Of a stretch of 64,000 nt of DNA, positions 1-11,501 are shown in pieces. Position numbers and translations under genes: made by a program. The stretch comes from Cryptomeria japonica (lineage: Eukaryota; Streptophyta; Pinopsida; Cupressales; Cupressaceae): the NCBI RefSeq assembly GCF_030272615.1, contig NC_081408.1:606909673-606973672 (forward strand). Reading direction: 5' to 3'. The notes under the pieces were generated by a model. That model did no database searches. It saw only the letters and a list, made by a program, of their open reading frames with translations, and was not told the DNA's origin. The stretch's first letter is position 1, and each line of letters starts with the position of its first letter.

Positions 1-1021
1 CTGGAAGGAGAAAAACCATGTTGGGAAACCCTACCCACAATCAAATGAATACTCTGCAGTAGCATTGTGAATAATTACAATGGGGTGTACAGTTATAGAA
101 AGGTCAATAGCCTAGAGTGCATTGCTCATCAAAAAGGGAATTCTCACAGACTTACATAAACATTGGACTACAATCCGAAAAGAAATGAATTATGAAAGTA
201 GCATCTACTAATGCCTGATATAGTTCCAGTTAAGCACTAATGTCTTATCTGCAATACAAAACCTTTCCAACCTTCACCTAAATGATATGACTTTATTCGC
301 ACATAATCCTTTCTTTGATAATGCAAAATTTACCAACCATAACCATCGCATACCAAATTACATGAATAAGTCACCTATAAATATAGATCATCAACCTTAT
401 TGATAAGGTCGGCTAAACCCTAAACCCATAATTCCAAAAATTACATCACATGATACCACTGGACCAATATTATAATTTAAATTACATAGCATGAGCCTAA
501 ATCAAGTAACCAAACAATTATATCCATTGGGGATTCCGCTAAGACTAAAATCCAACATGCTTCACTTGTGGGTAGAAACCCTCAGTGAAAGTTTAACCTG
601 ATCCAAATAGGACCACCATAATAGCACGCCATCCAATGCAAAGTCACAAAATGCTTGGGATATGATCAAGAAGAACCAACAACATGAAATAAACTGATTC
701 CATCAGCTGGACCAAAAATCCACTAACCAAGTCACCAAAACAGCATACCAATAAAGCCAAAAGCTAGCCGGGAAAGACACAAGCTAGCCTATAACTAGAA
801 AAACCAAAAGCAATAACCAAATAATGAAACCACCAAAACATAACAAGTATGTAACCATTAGAATAAACATAAAAACCAATTCCATAAATCTGATCATACT
901 AGATCAAATCACAACAAAAACCAAGAAGATCACAAGGACTAATCGGGATAGATCCAACCGAGATAGACTCCAACTAGGATATAGTATTGACATCAATGAA
1001 AAAAATTAACTAAATCCAACA
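1..1021 (-). repeat. LTR remnant, minus orientation, related to the B/C LTRs
   Basis: No coding sequence is visible. The order of short blocks (gggaaaaacc-like block, 'acccacaat', 'gcctagagtgcattgctcat', 'cacagacttaca') matches the LTR of element B at 11680-11860 in the same orientation. The segment ends at 1016-1021 in CCAACA, the reverse complement of the TGTTGG start of these LTRs. A decayed copy of the shared palindrome lies at 987-1002. It is probably the outer LTR of an element that extends left of the window; the LTR start is not present. The assignment rests on block order, not on an alignment. Confidence 0.5.
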
Positions 1022-1028
1022 TATTGCC

Positions 1029-1886
1029 TATTGGAAATTGACACTCATTTGATTGGTTTCATATATTGTCATTGATGGCAACATGTTCTAGCTTCATTAT
1101 TTTGTTTGGTTCTTCACCAATAGGAAGGATTCTATGGGTACCGGTACTGGAGGTCGACATGATTTATATACAGGGTATCGACATTGGAGGCCGACATAAT
1201 TAGGAGATCTGGCAATCGGCAATTGATTTTGATATTTATGTATATATATGTAATGAGCCGACATGTATAATCATTTTTGTAATATTTATGTAAGTTGATA
1301 TTAGTCATGAAGGATTGTAAGGGTATATAGGTCAGTTGTTAGATCATTTTGTAGAAGTAGAGACATAATGGAGATATGATTATTTGTAATGAGGATGTTG
1401 TGTGATTAGATTAGTAATGTAAAGGTTATTCCAGTAAGGGTTTAAGGTTACAGAACTAGAATAGTCAGAGCTTGAACCAAAACTCTATCAGGCATAGTAG
1501 ATGCATTAAATGAGTTCAGTTTTATGTTTTCTCATGCAAAGTGATTGTAGTCGATGAGACTCCTTTGTGTTGAGCAGTGTGCTCTAGGCTGTAAGCATTC
1601 CTGCATGTCCATGCCCCCATATTATGTAATATCTTTTCATATGGCGAGTGGATTGATATTGTGGGTCACAAATCCCATTGTGGTTTTTCCTCTTTGAGGT
1701 TTTCGACATATAATTCTTTGTGTTATGGTATTCATTTGTGTGATTGGCTTATTGATTTCTTTACTTATTTCAATTATATATGTACCAGTTTACTGGTTGG
1801 TGAATACATGTTATAATAAGGTTAAAATTGAACATTCTGGTAGAGCAATGATTCATCCCCCCTCTTAGTGTTCTTGGATTCCAACA
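1029..1886 (+). repeat. 5' LTR of element C (858 bp)
   Basis: It starts TATTGG (a TGTTGG start with one G-to-A change) and ends CCAACA at 1881-1886, immediately before a primer-binding site. It holds the palindrome at 1066-1081, the 'gtgggtcacaaatcccattgtgg' type block near 1660 and the C-run motif 'gattcatcccccctcttag' just before the end, all shared with the other copia-type LTRs here. The matching 3' LTR is not in the window, because C is cut at 19300. Confidence 0.75.
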
Positions 1887-1901
1887 ATTAGTATTAGAGC
1901 C
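1887..1901 (+). other. Primer-binding site of element C (initiator Met tRNA type)
   Basis: The sequence attagtattagagcc directly follows the LTR end. It is a decayed form of TGGTATCAGAGC, the usual plant copia site complementary to initiator methionine tRNA. Confidence 0.75.
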
Positions 1902-1954
1902 TTGTGCCTCGGAGGAAGTCTAATAGCTTGAGGGATATCCTAAATCCAAAATCC

Positions 1955-2650
1955 ATGGATATGAGTATGGAGAAGAAACTTGAGGTAGCACTTGAAGATT
2001 ATGATGCTGAAAGGATGAAGAACCTGAAGTTACAAGATGAATTGAATTCTGCTAAAGAATTCATTCTTATCCTATAGGAGAGGTTGTCATTTGTTCAAGC
2101 TAGGAGGAATGAACTACTGAAAAATCAGGATAATGAAGAGAAAGATGCCCTTAATGAAAAATGTTAGAAGCTGAGTCAGGAGAATATGGTCACGAGGAAT
2201 GAAATACAAGCCCTAACTATGAGAATGTTAAAGGAGATTGAAGACTAGAAGATGAAGAAAACCTTGGGAGATCTCTGAAAGATAGATTTGAAGAATGCAT
2301 CCAGGTGGCTCATGAAAATGATATGTTGAGAACAGAATTAGTGCAATCCCTTAGCAATGAACAAGAAATTGAAAAAAAAATGATAATCCCAAGAGATGAT
2401 CTAACTATTGTAAGTGAGTATAAAGAAAAATTCTAGGTTAGTTCAGCACAACTTGATGAATTATTGAAAAGACAAAGATAGAATGGAGATTCTAGTGGAC
2501 TTGGAGTTGAACAAGGTCAAAGCTCTAGTACTATGAATGAAGATCAGAGCTAGAAGATACCAATAAGGCAGCTTAATGCCTACAAATTTAATGGTATATT
2601 CTTTGTTTATAATAAATTTGGTCACATGGTTAGGTAATGTAGAAATAGAG
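1955..2650 (+). pseudogene. Element C gag, N-terminal coiled-coil part (first copy)
   Basis: The ATG at 1955 opens a charged, heptad-like protein (MDMSMEKKLEVALEDYDAER and on) that matches the start of element B's gag (MDNLKKQLEIALSDYDTEKL). Both lack the UBN2-type gag fold of the autonomous copia copies. Several in-frame TAG codons break it. The first CCHC knuckle is reached near 2610-2645 but lacks its first cysteines. The copy stops at 2650, where copia A1 begins. The stretch 2449-2650 is present again, diverged, at 9888-10090 beyond A1, so this is probably not the same gene copy as the right-hand part. The role would be a structural nucleocapsid-like protein. Confidence 0.7.
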
Positions 2651-4005
2651 TGTTGGCATATGATGAAGCGGTGACAATATATGTTGTCATTGATGTCAAT
2701 AGGTGAACCGGTATGAACTGGTATGGAGATTGAAAGCAATTATGGTCAACCGGAATGGATTGGATCAGTGTTGGGGTTCACTAAGTGTGACTACCAGTTG
2801 GTATTCCTTGTTCAGCTCTAGGGTTTCTGGTTTGGCCTATGCGGTGCAACCGATGACATTTTGTGATGAGTTAGTTAAGAGATAAGGATGAGATCGTGGT
2901 GCCATGTCAGCTATGTGCTTGTGAGCATGAAGATCGAATGCATTTAAATGTCTACCTCAGGAATGCATGATGTTCTGAGCGGTGTATGAAGTGCACGTGA
3001 TGGGTTACTAATTTTTAGATGCGGTGAAGAATGGATGATGCAAAATGACTTAAGATTTGTTTTAGATCTCTTCATTCTATGCAATGGATCTAACAGTCAG
3101 GATTGGACCGCTTGTAATTGTAAATCTAAAATGTTTAGAGTTAGGGTTTATTCTACTGACCTAATTGTTGTCCATAAGGTCAATGATGTTTTTTATTGTT
3201 TGGATTGGAAAATGATGTGTTTGTGTCCGCATGTTGAGATACTTGCCAAACCAGAGTATGGAATCTACACAGTATGATTGCAGAGGAGAGGAGCTAAAAA
3301 GGATCTGCCTTAGCATGTAGTGTTGTTATTAGATCAAAGTTTTACCTATTGACTTCTAACCATTTCAACAGAAGGAAAATCCCTTGACCAGGTAGCTTTA
3401 ACAGGCTTGTTGCAAATCCTCTAACTAGGTGACTCAAGTTCATTGAGTTCTTTAAATCCTCTAGCAAGGTAATCTTTAACAGGGTTTCAACCTTTAACGA
3501 GGTTTATAGCCATCCCTTAACCGGGTGATCTCTAATAGGATCGGTTCCTAACATAACCTTATTGTAAAGTATTTAACTGGACTAGGCTCCTAATAGAGCG
3601 GACTTCAAAAGAGTTCAAAACAAGCTTGTGGGTATTCATCCCCACTGTGGTTTTTCCCGTTTGGGATTCCACAGGAAAAATCTGTGTTATGGGTTGTGAG
3701 TTTTCATATGATGATTGAGTAGTTGTTGATTAAGTTAGTTATGCATGAAATACTAAATGATTGTGGTATTGTTGATACAACTCATGCTTGATTATATCAG
3801 GAAGTAGTCATCAAGATTTAAGGTCTCTCAAATGTTGTCTGAAGTATCTGTGTTTAACCGGTATACCCATGGTTAAGTTTAGTGGTGAAGACAACTGGTC
3901 ATCATTGTTTTAATATGATAAAGTGTTGAGAAAGTTTTTGTTTGTACTGATTCCACCCCCCTTCTCAGTATGAGTTAGGGTATCATTTGTTTATCATTAT
4001 TCATA
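2651..4005 (+). repeat. 5' LTR of A1
   Basis: It starts TGTTGGCATATGATG and ends near 4005 just before the PBS. It carries the palindrome at 2684-2699. From about 3360 to 3560 there are degenerate short repeats of the type CCTCTAACNAGGT. Near 3630-3670 lies a 'gtgggtattcatccccac' hairpin followed by 'ggtttttccc' and 'gggattccac', and a C-run motif near 3950. The length equals that of the 3' copy. Confidence 0.92.
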
Positions 4006-4007
4006 AA

Positions 4008-4020
4008 CTAGTATCAGAGC
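4008..4020 (+). other. Primer-binding site of A1
   Basis: The sequence ctagtatcagagc lies 2 bp after the LTR end and is one step from TGGTATCAGAGC, the initiator methionine tRNA site. Confidence 0.85.
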
Positions 4021-4077
4021 AATTGTAGGTCCTCGGTGATATAAGCTTAACCGCTTGAGGCAAAAGATCCTTCTTTA

Positions 4078-7000
4078 ATGATGAAGAGGGAAGGTCCTAA
4101 GTTCGATAGGGATAATTTCAAAATATGGAAGGACATAATAAAGATTTATATCAAGAGTTTGGGTGCTCAACACTGGAGCTATGTTGAGAGTTCCTATGTA
4201 ATCCCCACTGGCACTCTAACTGATGATTAGAAAAGAGAGATTCAAGAAAATGGGCACATCGTGGAAGCCCTTATTAGTAGCATGTTTGATATTGAGTTCA
4301 TTGATGTAAAAGATAAGGAGACTCCTAAGGATGTATGGGACACACTGGAAACCATTTATGGTAGTGATGAGCATGTCAAGCAAGCTAAGGAAGAAATCCT
4401 TAAAGGAAAACTGGAAGACATGAGGATGGTTGAAGGTGAGACCATTCAACAATATGGCATAAGGATCAAGACTGTGGTTGGAGATATCAAGAGCACTGGT
4501 GGAACAATTGATGATGCCACTGTTGTCAGTAAATTTCTGAGATCATTGTTACCAGTCTATGCAATCAGGGTTGCCACTATTTCAGAGTTAAGATCTATCG
4601 ACAAGACAAAGGTATCTCTAGACTCTATCATTGCAAAGTTGACTGCATATGAATTGAATAGCTATGATGGTAGTGTTCAGAAGATAGAGTCAAATTTTAG
4701 AGCATCTATTTCCTCCGCACCAACCAGAAAAGGAAAAGAAGTCAGTACCAGTTATAAATCTAGGCCAAATAGAGACATGGATAATGAGCAGATTCTGATG
4801 GAGTTTGAAGCTCTTCTTGCTAAGAGACTTCGAAAAGGCACTAGAAAATATAGAGGTAAGCTTCCTCTAAAAAATTTTTCCTACAATAAGATAGACATAT
4901 AGCTATTAACCATCCTAACAATGACAATAAGGATAAATCAGAAAGATTTAGAAAGTATAAAGGAGGAGGTATGAGAAATTTTCTTGTTGTAGTGGATGAA
5001 GGTGTTACCAATGAAGAATCTGAGAATGAAGAGAATAAGGACATAGTGTTTGTAGCTATAAAGGAAGAGGGGTCTGATCAAAAAGCCCTTGTCTCTCGCA
5101 TTGACAACTCTAATGAGTGGATCATTGATAGCGGGTGTTCTCACCACATGACTGGTGACCGGAGAAAGTTTATGTCTTTGGATGAATATGATGGAGGTGT
5201 TGTCCAGTTTGGCAATGATGCACCTTGCATGGTGAAAGGAAAAGGATCCATCTCACCGAATGGAAAAAGCAGTGCAGATGATGTCTACTAGGTGGAAGGC
5301 CTTAATCACAACCTTTTGAGTGTTGCTTAGGTGAATGACAAAGGACTCATTCTGGAGTTCAAAGGTGGAGTTTGTAGAATAAATGGAAAAAGTGGTGAAC
5401 TTATTGCCACCAGTAAGCAGACCAAAGGAAACTTGTTTCAGCTTAATGCCAAGATTAGTCAGTTCCTGATGGTGAAGTTTGATGACAGTTGGATATGGCA
5501 TAGGAGACTTTGTCATATGAATTTTGATAATATTGTAAAGGCTAGTAATATAATGGCAGTAAGAGGACTGCCTTTGCTGAACAAATCAGAGAATGCTTTA
5601 TGCAGAGAATGTCAACTTGGGAAGATGTCTTCCTCAACATTCAAAGGTAAGTCTTTTTTAGCAGAGAACTTACTTGATCTTGTGCACAACAATCTGTGTG
5701 GTCTGATGAAAACTAGAAGTATTCAGGGAGATCGATATTTCATGATTCTTACTAATGACTGCTCAAGAATGATGTGGGTCACATTCTTGAAATACAAGTC
5801 TAAGGCATTTGGAAAGTTCAAAGCCTTCAGAGAATTGGTAGAAAAGGAGAGTGGCAGAAGAACAAAATGCCTAGGAATTGATTGGGGAGGTGAATTCACT
5901 TCTGATGAATTCAACAAGTACTACGAAGAGAATTACATCAAGAGGAAGTTGTTTGCCCCAAGAACACCACAACAAAATGGCATAGTAGAAAGGAATAACA
6001 AGATTGTAGTTGTAGTAGTAAGAACTATGTTGATCCAAGGAAAGGTTGCTCACACTTTTTGGAGAGAAGCAGTGAGCACTGTAGTGTATACCATGAACCG
6101 GGTACTCATCAAGAAAGGTAAAGAAAAAAACCCCTATGAGTACTAGAATGGGAGAACTCCTAATGTGAGTTATTTCAAAGTGTTTGGCAGTAAGTGTTAT
6201 ATCAGGAGAGGTGAGCATCTAAGTAAGTTTGATGATAAACGTGATGATGGAATATTTCTGGGATATTCCAGTAAAATTAAAGCTCTCAAATGCTACAACA
6301 ATAGGACTCAGGAAATTGTTAAGAGTATCAATGTCAAGGTTGATGAATCCCCTGAGGAGCCTGAGGAAACCTGTAGCAAGAAAGTAGAGATGAACTAGGT
6401 GTATCCTTCTGGGAACTGGTTGAGAAGGAAACAAGTTGTAAACACCAAAAAGACCTAAGTGTTTCTATTCTGGTAGAAGCTATAGTAGGTGAAGAAGAAG
6501 ATGAAGTGGAAAAAGAAAAGGAAATACAAGCAGAACCAACTAGGGTCATTCCTAGGTATGTGAAACTACATCATGATCCAAAGTACATCATAGGAGATAA
6601 ATATGCGGGGATACTCACAAGGAGAAAGGTGAAAGAAAAATCCTACATGATTTCAGAATTTGAGCCTAAGACCACTAGAGAGGCACTTACTAATGAAGAC
6701 TAGATAAAGGCAATGGAAGAGGAGCTGGACTAGATTGAAAAGAAAGCAACATGGTCCTTGGTACCCAAACCGGAACACAAGAATGTAATAGGTACCAAAT
6801 AGGTCTTCAGGAATAAGCTGAATGAAGAAGGAATTGTGGTAAGGAACAAGGCAAGACTTGTATGCAAGGGATATGCTCAAGAAGAGGGAGAAGACTATGG
6901 AGAAACCTTTTCCCCAATGGCTAGATTGGAAGGTGTCTAAATGCTACTTGCATTTGCAGCATTCAAGGGATTTAAGGTATACCAGATAGATGTGAAGTCT

Positions 7001-8197
7001 ACATTCCTAAATGGAATCCTAGAAGAAGAAGTGTATATTGAGAAACCGGATGGATTTGCTTTGTTAGAACATAGTAACATGGTGTGCAGATTACACAAGG
7101 CCTTGTATGGATTGAAACAAGCACCAAGGGCATGGTATGAATGGTTACACTCTCATCTTATGAAGATAGGATTTCAGAGAACAAGTGAGGACAACAATAT
7201 CTACCTGAAGTATGAAGGTGATTAGATTTTGATTTGTGAAGTATTTGTAGATGACATAATCTTCGAAGGAAATTATGAAATGAGCCATGCATTCACAGAT
7301 GAAATGAAGAAAGCATTTGAGATGTCTCTAATTGGAGAGATAAATTTCTTCATTGGTCTATAGATTTAGAAGATGAACGAGGGTATCTTCATTACCAAGT
7401 CCAAGTATATCAAATAGGTATTGAAGACACTTGGCATGGATGAGAGAAAACCTGTTGGAAAACTAATGGCGATTGGCTACAAACTGACAAAGGAGGATGA
7501 TACAACATTGGTGGATGAGAAGGAGTACCAGTCGATGATCAATAAGCTGCACTATGTGGTGCAAAGTAGACCAGATATTGCTCATGCAGTGGGCATAGTA
7601 GCCCATTTTCATAAAAGTCCAAGAGAATCCCACTTGGTAGTGGTAAAGAGGATTCTTAGATACCTAAAAGGGACGGTTGATTATGGATTGTGGTATCCAT
7701 ATAATGGTAACTTTGGTCTCAAAGTGTTTACCGATGCAGATTGGGTAGGTAATGTTGATGACCAGAAGAGCACAACCAGTGGAGTGTTCTTCCTTGGTGA
7801 AAGACTAGTCTAATGGATGAGAAAGAAGTAGAGTTGTATCTCCTAGTCTACAACTTATGTAGAGTATGTGGCAGCTTTCATGAACTGCACTCAGTCAATT
7901 TGGATGAAGTATATATTGAATGGCTTCAAAGTGCCTATATTTGAACCAGTGAGTATTTTATGTGATAATACTAGTGCAATCAATATTTCCAAAAATCTAG
8001 TATTGCATTCTAGGACAAAGATCATTGAACTCAAGTATCATTTCTTGAGAGAAAAGGTTCAGAATAAAGAGGTTGTATTAGAACATGTTTCCAGTATGGA
8101 GAAACTAGCAGACATATTCACTAAGCCCTTACCAAAGACTACATTTACCTATTTGAGAGGTGAATTAGGGGTTCTGCCCCTTCATGAAGTAAACTAA
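4078..8197 (+). pseudogene. A1 gag-pol polyprotein, broken
   Basis: The start ATG (doubled, 4078 and 4081) matches the sister copies I and K. Domains in order: UBN2-type gag (about 4078-4740); a decayed CCHC knuckle near 4870-4905 with a 1-nt deletion; protease with IIDSGCSHHMTGD near 5118-5160; GAG-pre-integrase (WHRRLCHMNF, CREC) 5490-5620; integrase core 5660-6140; RT 6940-7260; RNase H 7720-8110 (FTDADW, CDNTSAIN); end near LADIFTKPLP and a TAA at 8195. The first integrase aspartate is lost (LVHNN instead of LVHTD). The RT motif is FVDD, not YVDD. Most stops are TAG where copies D, F or I read CAG or TGG, for example at 4228, 6720 and 7210. It is non-functional. Confidence 0.93.
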
Positions 8198-8532
8198 AGT
8201 TGTGTGCTCCACATTAGTCAGGTACTATAGTGAAAAATCTTACAGGATTGATGTGTTGAAGGATGCTACTCCATAGGGGGAGAAGCATAGTGGAGGTTGG
8301 AAGCTTGTGCCTCCACTTTGGCATTGTTGTCAAAGGGGGAGAAGATATCTGATGTATGGGGGAGAAGATATCTAATGATGAAGACATATGGTAGAGTACA
8401 CATTGACCAATCTAGATGGTGGTGGTTGTGATCTTTGAACCGGTATATGTCAACCAGTATATGTTATTAAGCATGGTGCAGATATTGAGCAATGATACAT
8501 TGAGTATTTCCATCAATACCAAAGGGGGAGAT
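8198..8532 (+). other. A1 3' untranslated region with polypurine-tract array
   Basis: There is no ORF. It holds four GGGGGAG tracts (about 8276, 8335, 8357, 8524). The last, AAAGGGGGAGAT at 8521-8532, touches the 3' LTR and is the functional-type polypurine tract. It is preceded by a decayed palindrome at 8508-8523 (TTTCCATCAATACCAA, with the usual TTG start changed). An earlier tract near 8335 is preceded by ttgttgtcaaa, the same module. Confidence 0.8.
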
Positions 8533-9887
8533 TGTTGGCATATAATGAAGTGGTGATAGTGTATGTTGTCATTGATGTCAATAGGTGAACCAATATGAAC
8601 TAGTATGAAGATTGGAAGTGGTTATGGTCAACTGGGGTGGAGTGGATTGATGTCGGGGTTCTCTAAGTGTGACTACCGGTTGGTAGTCCCTGTTCAGCTC
8701 TAGGGTTTCTGATTTGGCCTATGCGGTGTAACCAATGACATTTTGTGATGAGTTAGTTAAGAGATAAGGATGAGATCATGGTGCCATGTTGGCTATGTGT
8801 GTGTGTGCATGAAAATAGAATGCATTTGAATGTCTACCTTGGGAATGCGCGATATTCTGAGTGATGTATGAAGTGTGCATGATGGGTTACTGATTTCTAG
8901 ATGTGGTGAAGAGTGGATGATGCAGAATGAATTAAGATCTATTTTAGATCTCTTCATTCTATGCAATGGATCTAATGGTTAGGATTGGACTGCTTGTAAT
9001 TGTAAACCTAAAATGTTTAGGGTTTAGGGTTTATGCTACCAACCTAATTGTTGTCCATAAGATCGATGATGTTTCTTATTGTTTGGGTTGGAAAATGATA
9101 TGTTTGTGTCTTCATGTTGAGATACTTTCCAACCTAGAGTGTGAAATCTGTAGAGTGTGATTACAGAGGAGAGGAGTTGAAAAGGATTTGCCTTAGCAAG
9201 TAGTGTTGTTATCAGATCAAAGTTTTACCTATTGACTTCTAACCATTTCAACAGAAGGAAAATCCCTTGACCAAGTAGCTTTAACAGGCTTGTTGCAAAT
9301 CCTCTAACTAGGTGACTCAAGTTCATTGAGTTCCTTAAATCCTCTAGCAAGGTAACCTTTAATAGGGTTTCAACCTTTAATGGGGTTTATAGCCATCCCT
9401 TAACTAGGTGATCTCTAATAGGATCAGTTCCTAACAGAACCTTAATGTAAAGTCTTTAACTGGACCTAATAGAGAGGACTTAAAAAGAGTTCAAAACAAG
9501 CTTGTGGGTATTCATCCCCACCGTGGTTTTTCCCATTTGGGTTTCCACGTGAAAATTTGTGTGTTATGGGTTGTGGGTTTTCATGTGATGATTGAGTAGT
9601 TGTTGATTAAGTTAGTTATGCATGTAGTGCTAAATGATTGTGGTATTGTTGATACAACTCACGCTTGATTATATTGGGAAGTAGTCATCAATATTTAAGG
9701 TTCATCAAATGTTGTTTGAAGTATCTGTGTTTAACTGGTATACCCATGGTTAAGTTCAGTGGTGAAGACAACTGATTAGCATTGTTTAAATATGATAAAG
9801 TGTTGAGAAAGTTTTTGTTTGTACTGATTCACCCCCTCCCCCCTCTTAGTACCAGTTAGGGTATCATTTGTTCATCATTATTCATCA
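8533..9887 (+). repeat. 3' LTR of A1
   Basis: It starts TGTTGGCATATAATG and ends TTCATCA at 9887, length 1,355 bp. The palindrome TTGTCATTGATGTCAA is at 8566-8581. A telo-box-like run (gtttagggtttagggttta) is at 9014-9032, and the C-run motif is near 9829-9842. It is visibly diverged from the 5' copy by scattered transitions. Confidence 0.92.
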
Positions 9888-10547
9888 CAACATAGCTAGA
9901 TGAATTATTCAAAAGGAAAAGATATAATGGAGATTCTAGTGGACTTGGATTTGAACAAGGTCAAAGCTCTAGTCTTGTGCATGAAGATCAAAACTAGAAG
10001 ATACTGGTAAGGCATCTTAATGATTACAATTTTAATGGTAGATGTTTTTTGTAATAAATTTGGTCACATGGCTAGGCAATGTAGAAATAGATGAAATCAG
10101 ATCTATAATTCTACTCTTGGTCAATGTTTTAAATGCAATAAGAATGGTCATAATACAAAAGATTGCAGAATGAATGTAAAATGTCATGCATGTGGAAAAT
10201 TTGGACATATGGCTAATCAGTGTAGGTCAAGCAATTATACCGATTATAGAAAAGCAATTCAAAAGAACAATGTAACATGTTATGCACGCAACAATATTAG
10301 ACACATAGCTAAGTTTTGTAGAAGAAAAAATTGACCAGTTAACAATGATGGATCAAATGATAAAGGGAAAGAAAAGGTCAATGAAATCTGGCAAGATCAT
10401 CCCAACAGGTGGGTCATCTTTTTATATGATCAATCAATAGATGGGAATGCTTTGGTTACTCAAATGATAGAGGAGGTTGCTCCGACACTGGCAGGAAGCT
10501 CATCTGGTAACCAAGGCAGATGCCTTAGGGGTAGGAAAATCTCATGA
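9888..10547 (+). pseudogene. Element C gag, C-terminal part with CCHC knuckles (second copy)
   Basis: The segment begins by repeating sequence already seen at 2449-2650, then continues with a row of CCHC-type knuckles at about 10055-10090, 10125-10166, 10182-10223 (CHACGKFGHMANQC) and 10278-10319 (CYARNNIRHIAKFC, second Cys lost). Element B has the same four-knuckle row. CCHC knuckles bind nucleic acid in retrotransposon nucleocapsids. A lysine/glutamate-rich tail follows and the frame ends near 10547. There is no protease or RT downstream. The frame carries stops and is dead. Confidence 0.75.
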
Positions 10548-10873
10548 AAATATTTCTTAAGCCCTAGGAAGGAGTTCTGGAAGATGTTCCAGACATTGGA
10601 AAAGGTTTATTTGGCTTGAGATGTTAGACCGAGATCCAGTATGTTTCACTAAAAGTCATTCATATCAATGATAGATTAGTGTTTCTTGAAGGTAAAAATA
10701 TTGAATCCACTTCATTTTTTATCACCTTTCATTTAGAGCAATTAAAAGTGATACAAACCGATGATTTAGTGTGATCAAATATCTTCTACACCAATTCCAC
10801 CAGTACTCAGAAGAGTTCTCTAGGGTTTCACTCGCAACCATTTCTTAGGTATTGATGACAATCATCTTTCATC
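10548..10873 (+). other. Spacer between gag and ORF2 of element C
   Basis: I see no credible ORF or repeat. In B the corresponding spacer (15935-16222) has a similar length, which supports a two-ORF design. Confidence 0.5.
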
Positions 10874-11501
10874 ATGGAAGCGGGATCATCCTCTGCACCT
10901 ACTTTCATTTTAAATCCAACTATTGTCGAGGTTAAGGATCATGCCAGGCCAATTTTCAAGAAATGTCCACATATTGCCACCTTGGATGATTCAGTTGGCA
11001 CATTTTCCTATGTTCCAGAAGGAGTTGTTTATGTGGAAGATTTCAGAGCATACATTCACTACCATATTGAGGATTTGGGTACCAGTGACATCAATAGCAT
11101 GTATATGACTGAGTTGATGGTTGACTCCAAAAATATCAAGCCCGAATATAAGCACATTGAGGATCTAGGTTTTACTGGCATTCTTGATATCCCCGAATTT
11201 GAAGATAAGATCATTTGATATATACTGAGCAAAGTTCATGGAGAGTTCATTTGGTTGGATAGACCTTATAAGATCATGAAGGAGGATATTAAGGCCATCA
11301 CTAGTTTGCCACAAATTGGTTAGCATCCGAAGAAAAAGATTTATAATGATCAAGTTTATAAACTCACCGGTGCAACTTTGGACCGACAATCGATGAGGAT
11401 CAACATCATCACTGATAGAGATATCAGATTTGGTAGCATGATCATTGGGTACAAGGTAATTCAATCCAATCATCTCAATTTCATTTCTAGCTCCTATATA
11501 T
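10874..11501 (+). pseudogene. Element C ORF2, N-terminal part (unknown function)
   Basis: The ATG at 10874 opens MEAGSSSAPTFILNPTIVEV. The frame runs without frameshift to 11501, where B is inserted, with a TGA at 11216 (B reads Arg there) and one TAG near 11320. It matches B's ORF2 over the whole stretch, for example GTFSYVPEGVVYVED against GTFSQIPKGVVYAED and SKVHGEF against SRVHGEF. My visual estimate is roughly 40% identity. I do not recognise the family. The GEF...IT/LP layout is loosely like plant transposon-associated domains, but I cannot confirm that. The gene continues at 18206. Confidence 0.75.

Larger units (their letters stand above)
2651..9887 (+). mobile_element. Copia LTR retrotransposon A1 (7.24 kb, Sirevirus-like), degenerate
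   Basis: The element has two LTRs of 1,355 bp each, an initiator-Met PBS, one gag-pol frame in copia order (gag, protease, integrase, RT, RNase H) and a polypurine tract. Multiple in-frame stops make it dead. It sits inside gag of element C, but no 5-bp target duplication is visible: the left flank ends 'aatagag' and the right flank begins 'caaca'. The right flank instead restarts about 200 bp upstream in the target sequence (see findings). Confidence 0.95.
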
